Shown piece after piece: positions 21,241-33,040 of a stretch of 64,000 nt of DNA. The stretch lies in contig CACRXP010000976.1 of NCBI GenBank assembly GCA_902702965.1, positions 90,378 to 154,377 on the forward strand. Direction: 5' to 3'. Origin of the DNA: Spirometra erinaceieuropaei. Its lineage: Eukaryota; Platyhelminthes; Cestoda; Diphyllobothriidea; Diphyllobothriidae. A model generated the notes under the pieces. The model was not told where the DNA came from. It made no database searches and worked only from the letters and a program-made list of their open reading frames with translations. The translations under genes and the position numbers were made by a program. How positions within the stretch are numbered: position 1 is the first letter of the stretch; every line of letters begins with the position of its first letter.

Positions 21241-22449
21241 TTTCTTGCTCCAGTGATCGCATCTTCACCTTCAGAACTGCTACCTGGCTCTCGCCTGTTC
21301 GCTTCTATCAGCAAAAGGTATATTCTTACGTTTACAGTCGAAACATTTCAGTATCTTTTAGCAACGTAAAAGAAATGGCCGAAAGTGTCAAATTTATACT
21401 TGGCCTCACTCTGTAGGAAAATAAAATACTCGAACATTCGCCAAAGGAATGCTGTATAAAAGCACTCCTTAGAGAGGTAATTTATTAGAGAAATTTATCT
21501 AACTGATCTAGGCGTTTTCGTTGTTGGTTTTCATTGTGGACCTCAGTTTTATTCGACGATGAAGGTTCCTGTTTACTTGAGTCCTCGAATGTGACCCAGG
21601 TGACGGTATAGATGAAAAAGAACGCCCAAACACTGGTAACTTCGGTAAATGTCTCGAACAAATACCTTATTTTAAAGTTTCCAGCAGACACAATACAGAA
21701 TCTGTCCTAATGGGCGATCGGATAAAAACAATGAAAATCGCGAAATATTCATCGGTTTTTGAAGGCCGATCTGAAATTCAACGCAATCCTGAACGAACGA
21801 AAAGTACAAAGTAATTTAATGGAAGAAAAGTTTTTTTTATAAACAGAATGGCATGTGCCAATTCTATTTAAAATTATTTGGCATTAATCGACCCAGCAGT
21901 TTGTGATCATATGAAAACCTTTGTTCCTATGATGTCTCTGTCGGCAAAATCAAGCGAAATCTTGCTTTTCATATTGAACCGCATTTCAATTAATTCAAAA
22001 GACTAAAGGATACCCCGAATCCTCGGAAAACTGATTTGGAATCTGTACTCAGAATGTAGGCTGTTGGCAAGGTGTCATACCTGAAACTACACTAATTTTA
22101 AGGAATATTTAAATGTAAACTGCACTAAAACATTATTTTTAACGGTTATTCTATTTGTGCTTTCATATTCACTCAGTCTCTCCCATGGGCAAACGTTTCG
22201 AAAATGTAATTATGAAGTTTACTAAATTGCAACCATTTTAACATTTTCGGGATTTTACGCTTTTCTAAAAATTGGCATTTCTAAACAACGCAACACTGCC
22301 TTTATTTTTTATTCTATACCTTTAATTTTCTTAAAGTTGTGCTTTAATATCATATATATTGGCTCCATGGACTGGTGTCAGTTTGCGAGTAATTAGCAAT
22401 CATTCGTAAATTTCGAAACATTTCATGATTTAGGTCACCCACTGTATAG

Positions 22450-23896
22450 CTGAAGGCAAATACGCGGCTTATGAAAAGTAGAAAACTTTATTGAGTAAAT
22501 TTTCGACGTCAGCCCCCCGTCTCGTAGTCAGACTCGAGTAAAGATACAAAAAACAATTAACATTCCTAACATTCTGGGAAATTAATGTTCCTTTGGTGCT
22601 TCAGTCAGTAAGCGGCCGTCGTGTGAGTCAGTCTGTATCGATTGGCTAATAAAGTTGTTTGGAGGGAAATGGCAAAGTAAGACTTAGGACGTGTGAAAAA
22701 TTTCCATCCAAATATTGGGGAGTACGTGCTAAACATGCATTTGTGATCATATTCAAAATCACTTAGGAACCGCGTCAACTCAATCGCATTGTGGAAAGTA
22801 ACGTATTATCCCTCTATTCGACTTTGCAGCTGGACTGAAGCGTAAACCAATAGCCCGGACAGAAGAACGCACCACAGGCAAGTAAATCAGAGTCCAACAC
22901 CGATGTATGTTCAGGTTGGCGTTGGGTAATTTTGGACAGCAAGGATTATTAAACCAGAAACGATCACTCTGATCCCAATGCCAATAAAATTATCCCTTCT
23001 GCATAATCCCGGTGTTTGCGGAATGCTCCATTCAAATACTGTAAATCTACTACAGGCATTGCTGAAACATCACCAGACAGGACAGCGCGGTTCATTCAAC
23101 TTCCCGTAACTGCTTGCAGTGTCCTACGTTCCGCCGACAACTAAGCCGCGACAACAGAGTGTTAATTATCACACAGGTAGTGAGCAAACTATCGGGACTG
23201 CGTGGAACCTGTCTGCACCTACTCACTCATCGTTTGGCTATCGTAAACTACCTCATTGGCGCTGCATCCAACCTAATGTGCAAGCAAAGTATGGTAGAAA
23301 AACTACGCGCAAGACGAAATGGTCGACTAAACGATGGACCGGATGAAACGGCAAACGCCAAAACACTGGTAACCGACAAATTATTTGGTCTGACGTGGTC
23401 CAATTTTGCTAAATATTAGAGCATTCTACTTTAAAAAACTTGCACGGACTTCTCATGAGGAAAAAAAGAAATGTCTGTAGAAAGTGATTCCCGAAACAGC
23501 CTCGTGTATAGAAATTAGTACACTACTCGAAAACACTGAATAACCAGTCTAAGAGGTTCACTTCTAACAAACTCTTGCCGTAAAAACCTGAGGATTTGCC
23601 TCGATTAAAGAATAGACTGCTAGCCATATGGCTAAACTGCAGAAGACTGAATTGCAAGCTATTTGCGTGGGTGTGACCGAAAAGGTGCCTGGACGGATGC
23701 ATGCCTCGTTTACTGAAAATTGTTAGGACGTTTTTTTGTGTGAGAAGAGGGAACTTAACGCAGCTGTTCAACTTCTGCCTCGAAACTTTTTGACGTCCGC
23801 CGAATAAGGACGAGCGAGAAAGGGATATTTGCGCTATTTTTTACCACGTAGACCGTTCCGCTCCCACCAAACGGAAGATAATCCTGCCTGTCTACT
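22450..23896. other. No recognised gene
   Basis: Short overlapping ORFs at 23114-23419 lack motifs. No repeat recognised. Confidence 0.4.
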
Positions 23897-23898
23897 TA

Positions 23899-24260
23899 CA
23901 ATTAGTGACCTGATTCATGATATGCGTCGAAATTTACGAGTGATTGCCAATCACTCACTAACCGACACCACTTCATGAGTCCAGTGTCTATGTTATTTAA
24001 GTAAAAGTTTAAAAGAATTTAAAAACATATAAGAAATATTGAAGGTAGTGGTGCGTTGTTTAAAAATGCCGATTTTATTGCAAAAGCGCAATATCCCGAA
24101 AACGTCAGAAATGACAATAATTTAGCAAACTTCGTTCTTAGATATATAGAATGTATTTTCATATCAGAAACGTAGTAAATATGAAAGCAGAAATAAAAAA
24201 TGTTTAATAATAGTGTTTCAGTAAAGTTGACATCTAAATTTTGTTTAATAGTTAGCGTAA
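23899..24260 (-). mobile_element. Family X, copy C (truncated)
   Basis: Starts CAATTAGTGACCTGATTCAT after TA (23897-23898). Read on the minus strand it matches the right end of X-A (22444 back to about 22060), including GTTGCGTTGTTTA.AAATGCC and AAATATGAAAGCA. Homology fades near 24260. A 15-bp unit is directly doubled at about 24298-24328 just beyond. Confidence 0.65.
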
Positions 24261-24756
24261 CAGGAGTCTAGGACATGTATTAGCAGAAGAAATCGCACGA
24301 ATACATTCCAACGAATACATTCCAACGCCAAAATTTACTTATATTTTACGCTATATACTTACGTAAACACAATTTCTGCAATATAAAAAGAAATTTTATT
24401 GGAGGAAGTTGATGAGCAAGAAAAATGCGCAGCGTTAATGACGTCCAGAAATCCTCGCATCAGTTTCCGTTATCAGCTTTCATGAGATAGGTCAGGTTAT
24501 GTATTTAAACAGACAAATAAGCCACATCACGCAGGTCACGAAGAAAAATTTAAATATAAAATGGATTTAGTCCCTAGCCCAAGTAACTAACTAATTTAAA
24601 CTTTAATTGATTTAAGTCAGAGAGAACTGCATCGAGATTTGGAACCGCTGTGCAGGCGGCATTTTCCGCCTATGGTGTTAAAGTATCATTGACCGCAAGA
24701 ATAGGGTGGTATTCTGCAATCAACTATGTCTTTACCACCGATACCGTTACAGCACC

Positions 24757-25085
24757 CCTCCTTCAAGTATAAAGTTGGAAGAAAACGTAATTTTTCTCCG
24801 AATGAGTAAAAGAATGAATAATTTTATGAATGTTTCTCGTGAAACATAATTGAATTTTTAAGGACATAAAAAATCAACGAGAAAAATTCATTTAACTTAA
24901 GTAGTCATTTTTTTGCGGAGTATTGTTCTTGCATGCAGTCGGAAAGAAGTTCGATCGAAAGCCGGCACACTGAGGTAACTGGATTATTATAGAATTATGC
25001 TGTATGATGATTAGTTTTATAACCCTACTAAATTAATCTTTTCGAAATTTCAACTGACACTCTATGAGCTAGCCTACAGACTGTA
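24757..25085 (+). mobile_element. Foldback element family M, right-half copy (M1)
   Basis: Matches the right ~330 bp of the 26.3-kb copy (AAGTTGGAAGAAAACG, AAAAGAATGAATA, CGAAAGCCGGCA, GATTAGTTTTATAACCCTAC), ending at ACTGTA. The left half is missing. Confidence 0.75.
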
Positions 25086-25670
25086 TACTTCACCGCCAAT
25101 AACTTGACCTCGGATATGCAAATAGTATCGGCCGGTCTGTTTTTCATTTCAGACGTTTTACTTTAGAAACATGCCCTCGCATATAATACTCGTCGAAGTA
25201 GTTTATCTCGGGTCAAGCAAACAACCATTATTTCCTTCATCTTGAACTTGTTCCCATGTGAAGGTGACTTCGCCTGACGCGCCTGACGTGCCTACCGTAG
25301 CTTCCGGCTTTTCAACACGAAAGTTGTCTCAGCGGGGTGATCAAACTATCGGAAAACACCTACATCATGGTAGGCGCAGAATCGGCATAAAACTCTTCGC
25401 TGTCTCAGGTAGGATTTTCCTAAATCAAGTGACAATAGGACAAAATTTGAAGAACCGTCATCCAGCGAGGCAGGAGAGACGACTTAGGGCAGAGGAGTGC
25501 AGACGAGATCCCACATCGAGCAAGCGATATCACAAAGTTACACAAGGGTGCGTACTGTCGTCGGTGACGTTTAAGATAAACAACTGCCGCAGGGTGTCCA
25601 AAAGTCTGTCTATGCTTTGCAAAAGATCCAAAAGATAGACAGCTACATAAAATTATTATGCAATTATTTA
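25086..25670. repeat. Region holding repeat W, copy 1 (about 25490-25640)
   Basis: 25490-25640 matches 27845-27975 (CCCACRTCGAGCA, GTACTGTCGTC, CAGGGTGTC, AAAGTCT). A 126-codon ORF (25258-25638) covers it but is not conserved in the second copy. Unknown origin. Confidence 0.45.
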
Positions 25671-25671
25671 C

Positions 25672-26050
25672 AGTACTAACAAAACAGGTATTAGCTAAAA
25701 GCCCAGATACGCAGGTTTCACCGATCTGGTACCGCTGCCTGGCTCAGCTGCGAGGAGTTCGGCTCATCAGTGGGCCCCCAGCTTTTCTCGTGTGTTTTCT
25801 AGCATAAGAATTCCAGTAATAATACCTGTGTTTTTAGTACGACAAATAATTGCACAATTATATACTACTGTCTGCCTGTAGGCAGTTTGTAGATATAACG
25901 CGGTTATTCCACAGTAGCTCATGGATTCCGGTTCAAATATTCGCATCAAATTACGAAAGGGGCCCAAAATGGTCAGTTATGGAAGATTAACTCCAAGTTA
26001 GCTCATTTATTTCCCCGGAAACTAAACAAGGCAACTCTTTCACACCACAT
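25672..26050 (+). mobile_element. Family G, copy 3
   Basis: The left arm (CAGGTATTAGCTAAAAGCCC, CAGCTGCGAGGAGTTCGGCT, CATCAGTGGGCCCC) is followed by an inverted AATACCTGTGTTTTTAGTAC. Then comes sequence shared with 41590-41780 (CTACTGTCTGCCTGTAGGC, GCGGTTATTCCACAGTAGCT). Confidence 0.6.
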
Positions 26051-26254
26051 ACTCGGCTAGACAGGTGGCTTTGAGGTAGCGAAAATACTTTCCACTGGAG
26101 TGCCAAGAAGGTCGATGCGTATACATTTCATGTGGAAAGGGGAGGACAGTAGAATGCCAAAACCGCTTTCCCATTACACAAACAAAACGCGTTCTTGACT
26201 ATAAAATAAGCACATTCGTATCAAGGTCGATACCATATAAGTTTTTGGGTAACG

Positions 26255-27845
26255 TACAGTACAGTAAATGTGCTAACTCATGGAATGTCAACCAAAATTT
26301 CGAAATGCGTTCTCGTTTCGAAAAGATCAATTAAATAGTGTTGTAAAACTAATCATGATACAGCACAAATCTATCATGATCCAGTTACCACAGGGTGTCG
26401 GCTTTCGAAAAAACTTATTTTCGGGTCCAAGCAAAATCTATACTCTGCAAAAAATGACTACTTATGTAGTATGCAATTTTCTCATTGATTTTCGACGCCC
26501 TTGAAAATTGAATTTTATTTCATGGAAAACATGCATAAAAATATTCATTCTTTTACTTATTCGGTAGAAAATCACGTCGTCTTCCAATTTCATACTCAAA
26601 AGAAGAGTATAATTCGGTTTTAAAAAAGTTTCTACTTATGAGATATTTTGATACCGTTAAATGGCCGTTCATGAAACGTCATGTATCTGCATTTACGAAT
26701 GTGGCTTGTAAAGTTACCAATATTGGTCAAATCGACTGCTTAATTTTATGAACCTTATATAGTCTCCTCTTAACACTGTAGAGAAATGTATGGTTTTCCG
26801 TACACGGAAAATATACAGCTTGTAGATGTAAAACCCTGAATGCAAGTGTAACAGCAGGTCGGGTTCAAAATTATTCGGGAATTAGAAACGTTTCTTAAAA
26901 CCGAATTATACTCTTCTTTTGAGTATGAAATTGGAAGACGACGTGATTTTCTACCGAATAAGTAAAAGAATGAATATTTTTATGCATGTTTTCCATGAAA
27001 TATAATTGAATTTTCAAGGACATCGAAAATCAATGAGAAAATTGCATGCTACTTAAGCAGTCATTTTTTGCAGAGTATAGATCTAGCATGCAGCCGAAAA
27101 TAAGTTCTTTCGAAAGCCGACACCCTGTGGTAACTGGATCATGATAGATTTGTGCTGTACCATGATAAGTTTTACAACACTACTTAATTTATCTTTTCAA
27201 AACGAGAACGCATTTCGAAATTTTGGTTGACATTTTATGAGTTAGCACATCTACTGTAGGTGTGTTAACTCATGAAATGTTAACCGAAATTCTGATGTGC
27301 GTTTTCATTTCGAATAGATTACTTAAGTAGGGTTTAAAATCAATTCTCCTGCAACATAATTCTATAATAATTCAGCTACCTCGGGAAACGGGCTTTTGAA
27401 CAAACATTTTTCCGGCCACGCAAAAATAACACTGTGTAAAAATGGCTATTTAAATGGCATGAATTTTTCTCCCTGATTTTTGATGCCCTTAAATATTCAA
27501 TTATGTTTCATGGAAAATATGCGTAAAAATATCCTCTTACTCATTTGGTAGAAAATTGCGTCCTCTCTCATATTTCTACTCGAAGGAAGGGCATAACTCG
27601 GTTTTAAAAAAGTTTCTAATTATGACATTATTTAATTTTATGAAATGTTTGTTCAGAAAACACCGTGTCTATGCATTTACTAGTATCGCTTGTAAAGTTT
27701 ATAACATAGCTCAAATCCACTGTCAAATCTTGTGAACCCCATATGGTCTCTTCTTAATAGCATAGAGAAATGTATGGCTTTCAGCACGCAGAAAATACAT
27801 GGCCTGTAGTTTGTAAACCCTGAATGCAAGCGCAACAGCGGGCAG
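26255..27845 (+). mobile_element. Family M, left-half copy M3, split by M2
   Basis: TACAG at 26255-26259 and TAGGTGTGTTAACTCATG at 27257 onwards are the two sides of one M terminus, separated by the M2 insertion. It continues to about 27845, where it is joined to repeat W, and lacks its right arm. Confidence 0.7.
26262..27256 (+). mobile_element. Family M, complete copy M2
   Basis: 995 bp between TA at 26260-26261 and TA at 27257-27258. The outer ~400 bp on each side are near-perfect reverse complements (left TGCTAACTCATGGAATGTC, right GACATTTTATGAGTTAGCA), leaving a ~200-bp unique centre. No transposase frame. The TA flanks and CAGTA start fit the Tc1/mariner-type TA-inserting group (inference). 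Confidence 0.88.
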
Positions 27846-27975
27846 ACGACATCCCACGTCGAGCAGGATGTGTACTGTCGTCTTTAAAATCTAAGATATA
27901 AAAACTGTCTCAGGGTGTCTTAAAGTCTCTCAACGTTTTGTAAAAGGCCCATAGGTCAGAAAGCCTTCATGAGGG
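27845..27975. repeat. Repeat W, copy 2
   Basis: See 25086-25670. It abuts the truncated edge of M3. Confidence 0.5.
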
Positions 27976-30900
27976 GTGGCTGGTGTCGATCCGGGAAGGA
28001 TCGGACGACAATATTTGATATTTTCCTACCAAACACTTTTGTAAGGCAGCATCGCGTTATGTAAACAAGAACTGGCTTGCTCGAAGCACGTTATTCGCAT
28101 TCAGCAGCACTGATCAGGGAAATGCTCCCTAATTCAGGCTGAGGAATCGGGGTTTAGCTCACAAAACGCTTGGTTCTATGAATTTTACAGTGCCCTCTGA
28201 AACTAATGGGTAAGCTTGAAGCCCAAGCGCTGGAACCGTATTTGTTAGGTCTGCCGTCAACATCGACTTGAACGTTCGAAGTAACTGCCATACACTTCTG
28301 CGACACATAACATCCTCACACCTGATCCGTTAGTAGTAATGTGCACTATAGTCTTCTATTACACTCGACAAGGGCCCCGTCCAAAATACCCCGTTAGCCG
28401 ATTGTCGGTTGCTGGGTGAAGGAGCTGCAGGGAATCTGTTTCATCAGTGGGTAACCGACTGTCCACCAGTGTGTTTTCAATACGAGTTCATTTTCAATAA
28501 AAGATTAGAATTTAGGACAAGGCTCGGAAACGCGGCCGTGCTGAAAAATGGGGAAGCCCAGGTGCCGCCAATGCGGGGACAGTGGTAATAGGAGTTTTAA
28601 GGTTGAAGCTGCGGGAGAACAACGAACGATGCGCATAAAACTAAGTGGAAAACGGGTCTATTAAAGGCAACTGTGCTAGTTTGCTTTAACGGATATTAAA
28701 ATCTTAGCACAAGCAGAGGGCAGTACAAACATTCGCCATAGGTTAGTGGTAAAAACAAACTCTCGTAGAAGCAATGGTGATTGGTCTGTCAAGGTCATCG
28801 GGATTGGACCCCCTAGTAAGCAACCAATCAGACGGAAGCCATAGGAAGTGGGGGAAAATGACCTCCGTTAATGAAGAAGCACGCGGTAGTACGTGGATGG
28901 GTTCGGAAAGGTAAGGATTCGGTTGCCGTAGCGGTAAGAACATGCCCTTCTCCTCTGACCCTGGCCAAGCCCCTAGTTCCCTGCCCTCCCGACCCTAATC
29001 CCGAATCCTAATCTTAAACCTAGGTGTGCCAACGTTAGCAGGCCTGCTGAAATTAGGACTAGTAGAACAGTAACAGACTGTTGGCCATAGATTGCCGCAT
29101 TTCCGAGCCTTACCGCTTTTGGCTAAAATCGACTTTGGCACCTTTAACAGGTGGACAGTAGGGGACTCATTAATGAATCGAACAACTCGTAGTTGCGCCG
29201 CGCGTTCTCAGATAATCCGACAGAAACGCGTGAGTTATCGTAAGTACCTGTTTTGGACGTATCATGAAAGAAATTCCCGAACACACGCTCAACACTTCTG
29301 ATGAGATTTACGTACGCACCATGCATACTTGTCGACGTACCTTGAACCAACAAGATGAAGAAAGAATTTCTTTAAGTTCTAACTTCGGCGCAGGCTATTA
29401 AAGTAGCTAGTTAGGGCGGTATTTCGCATAATTCGATAGATTACTGTTCACTACCAGAAGTCAGGTGTAAAAGCTGGGAGGATAGTCTGAGTTCCTGATA
29501 AACAGTCGAACGTTTCCTGGCCGACATTTTAGTTAAGAGGTCTTCACAGGCCCTGCCCACCTTCAGTCCACGCTATTTGCTCAGTCATTGGTCCCTGGGT
29601 TTAGGATACATCAGAGGGTGCAATTGCTAAACTGACAAAGTGGGTATAGATTTATCGTCGTTGGGCCCGTGTTAGGGTAGGAGGCGGAGGCGTGAGCGGC
29701 ATCTTTCGAAAGAGTCGATAATTTGCTTTTCACTGATTGGCCGCAGTCTTACTCTGATTTTATGCACTTCTGACAAGTAAGGCCGACCACCTACTCAGGT
29801 AATTGAGGTTTGACCTAGTGCTGACCAATCAGCCAAAAATGATCACAGATACGGGTTGCATCTGTTTTCAGATATTTTTGCTGGGTAAAGGTCTGGCCAA
29901 AAATTCAGACGTCGACGTAGCCCAGTGCATTATATATGTGAGCTTTCCTGCACGACTGTGAGATAACTGGAATGATTTTCGAATGCGCATCAACAGTTTC
30001 ATAGCATCTGTACGTAGTAGCTGAATTTGAAGAGGACAGGCAACCCTCAGAATGCTTTGGACATATGTGTAGTTTCCAAGCTTGACAAAAGTGCCACAAT
30101 GAACCTACTTGCCACGGGCAGTGATATTTGCATACTGCCCTGTGGGCCAAGTGTGTTTATTCAGTTTGATTGGAATATTTTTCTGCTACTTCAAATTTCT
30201 CACATTATTTTGCATGTCGTTTTATTACCCTATTTTTATCTTTTCGGTCATTGAGGCATACCACTGCCCCGGATTTTGCCTGTCATCATTCGAGTGATTC
30301 TGTCATTTGCGGTACGATTTGATTAATCCCTAAATTGGAGTTCGAAAAAGTTTAAAACTGTTTCATATTCAGAGCATTCAACTAACCACGTCGGTTTACC
30401 CTAGGCAGTCACTAGGGGGGAATTGGATGCTGTTCGGGAACGCGTGAAGGCGCAGACTCTGCAACGATACATGTACCTAAGTTCCCATCTGCCCTCATAA
30501 GGGGGTTTTCGGAAGAAAAGGCATCACTGCGCCCTACAAACAAACGTGTTGGCAAAACATTTGGAAATAAGACACCATCTGGGCACCAGATGCGTTCTTC
30601 ATTCAGTGTTCGTTTTTGCGTTCTTCTGTCACCAATCGGTGACCTTATCGCGTCAGGCTAGGCCGCGGGTGAGACCCCGCCACCGGGACCTTCAGGTACT
30701 GTCCCGAACAGATAGAGAGGGTGGACGCCAGTTGGGAGGATTGTTTACCCTGTACAGAATAACCGTCAGAGGTGATGGAGAGAGTTGGCAGCCGGACGAG
30801 ATCATGCCCGGCGCCGGGGGGAGCGGCGTCCCGAGTGTTCGTGGGGGACTACATCAAGACAGGCCACGCCTGACTCGGTCTTGAATCTGATTGGTCGGTT

Positions 30901-31034
30901 GAAAGGCCGAGTGGGCGAATGCTAGACAGCACCGGTGCACACGTGCAGACACTTGCGAGAGGCCTAGTGTTGAGACAGGCGTTCGGAGTAGGGTCACCAC
31001 AAATGCTCCCTTCCCAGACCGAAGTTCGGGTGTA
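27976..31034. other. Mostly anonymous; CCCTAA-like scrap
   Basis: 28400-28480 weakly resembles the family G arm (CAGTGGGT block). 28955-29022 is C-rich with CCCTAA units. 30550-30900 is GC-rich with a 112-codon ORF lacking motifs. No gene supported. Confidence 0.4.
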
Positions 31035-31415
31035 AAAGCCAAACGAAGGAAGAATAGTTAGAATGTTATCACAGACAAAGACAAGGGAGACTGGCGTGGC
31101 CATTTCTGGCTTATTGGCCTTCGTCAGCCTGTCATATCCAACTCCAAGGTGTAGAACACCTGAGGTTTGATCTCGTGACTTGTTGGTTTGACGTCCAGCG
31201 CCTCTAACCACCGAGCCACGGGCTAGTTGTCCGGTCGGATTTGATCGGGAATATACAATGGTTGGGGGGGGGGAGGGGGTGCATTGTCGGTAATAACATG
31301 TATCATGTGCCGCTGTGCGGCTGCCGGTTGAGCTCGAGAGAGAGCCCTAAGGCACAAGGGGGTGAGTGAGTTCCGTAGGAATGATCGGTATGCGCCCCGC
31401 TACCATTGACGAATA
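31035..31415 (-). repeat. SINE-like repeat family S, copy 2
   Basis: Collinear with 15470-15835. The tRNA-like core at 31157-31230 (minus) has GCCCGTGGCTCGGTGGTTAG as A box. A G run lies at 31264-31278. Confidence 0.72.
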
Positions 31416-32115
31416 ATAAGTCAGGTTGAGTGAGAATGAAACGTACCAACGGTGCTGTTATGGGCAGCGTGGGCGGTTGCGACTGGTGGGAATAGGCAAG
31501 GATAACAGTGGCGGCTGCAGAAAGACGGTGGTTGTCGTGTTATTGATTTGCACCTCGACGGCAAATCCGCATGCCATGTCGGTATTTGTGGGATCGAGCA
31601 AAGAGATAACGCTGGTAGTTGAGGCAGTTAGATAGTAGATAATGGGAAGGAGGCCGGAATTCTGACGCTTATTGCGGGATTGCTCTGTTTAATGAGATAG
31701 GAACCATGGCCTAGATTCGAGGGTCTGAGGTTTTTGATGGCATTCTGGCTCGCCTCACGACGGAATGTGGGTAACTGAATTTTCCATATCGTGGTCAACT
31801 CAAACTACACGGGGAATTTGAAGTGAAGTCTAAAGAGAAAGACCTGATGATTGTAGCGCACGGACAACACGCCCACACGGTCCCCTCGCAACAACTCCAC
31901 CTACTCCCGTAATACCCAGAGACGGCGACGGCAAGGAGACACAAAGCAAAGCGTAAGCGTCAGCAGACGCATGGTCTAGTTAACGTTGTCCGAGCAGTGA
32001 AATTGTCCAGCGAATGTGTCTGAGGCAACTATTGTCGTCAATACAACACGCGTGATGTGCAGACGTTCGCGCTTCCCACCCGCCATCCCACATCCATCCG
32101 TCCCCACTTTTGCCC
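31416..32115. other. No recognised gene before the gap
   Basis: Short ORFs only. Nothing recognised. Confidence 0.4.
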
Positions 32116-33040
32116 NNNNNNNNNNNNNNNNNNNNNNNNNNNNNNNNNNNNNNNNNNNNNNNNNNNNNNNNNNNNNNNNNNNNNNNNNNNNNNNNNNNNN
32201 NNNNNNNNNNNNNNNNNNNNNNNNNNNNNNNNNNNNNNNNNNNNNNNNNNNNNNNNNNNNNNNNNNNNNNNNNNNNNNNNNNNNNNNNNNNNNNNNNNNN
32301 NNNNNNNNNNNNNNNNNNNNNNNNNNNNNNNNNNNNNNNNNNNNNNNNNNNNNNNNNNNNNNNNNNNNNNNNNNNNNNNNNNNNNNNNNNNNNNNNNNNN
32401 NNNNNNNNNNNNNNNNNNNNNNNNNNNNNNNNNNNNNNNNNNNNNNNNNNNNNNNNNNNNNNNNNNNNNNNNNNNNNNNNNNNNNNNNNNNNNNNNNNNN
32501 NNNNNNNNNNNNNNNNNNNNNNNNNNNNNNNNNNNNNNNNNNNNNNNNNNNNNNNNNNNNNNNNNNNNNNNNNNNNNNNNNNNNNNNNNNNNNNNNNNNN
32601 NNNNNNNNNNNNNNNNNNNNNNNNNNNNNNNNNNNNNNNNNNNNNNNNNNNNNNNNNNNNNNNNNNNNNNNNNNNNNNNNNNNNNNNNNNNNNNNNNNNN
32701 NNNNNNNNNNNNNNNNNNNNNNNNNNNNNNNNNNNNNNNNNNNNNNNNNNNNNNNNNNNNNNNNNNNNNNNNNNNNNNNNNNNNNNNNNNNNNNNNNNNN
32801 NNNNNNNNNNNNNNNNNNNNNNNNNNNNNNNNNNNNNNNNNNNNNNNNNNNNNNNNNNNNNNNNNNNNNNNNNNNNNNNNNNNNNNNNNNNNNNNNNNNN
32901 NNNNNNNNNNNNNNNNNNNNNNNNNNNNNNNNNNNNNNNNNNNNNNNNNNNNNNNNNNNNNNNNNNNNNNNNNNNNNNNNNNNNNNNNNNNNNNNNNNNN
33001 NNNNNNNNNNNNNNNNNNNNNNNNNNNNNNNNNNNNNNNN
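32116..33040. other. Assembly gap (925 N)
   Basis: Unbroken N run. Any frame drawn through it is an artefact. Confidence 1.

Larger units (their letters stand above)
19431..22444 (+). mobile_element. TIR element family X, copy A (split by a PLE)
   Basis: Begins CAGTACGTAATCTATCTCAT after TA (19429-19430) and ends with the matching inverted terminus ...CATGATTTAGGTCACCCACTG before TA (22445-22446). Flanking segments 19431-20097 and 21290-22444 are collinear with X-B at 57746-61956. Net length without the PLE is about 1.8 kb. Minus-strand frames in both copies share NFK.RYL..TFTE-like stretches, which may be a transposase fossil or plain DNA homology. The terminal bases resemble family M. Confidence 0.72.
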
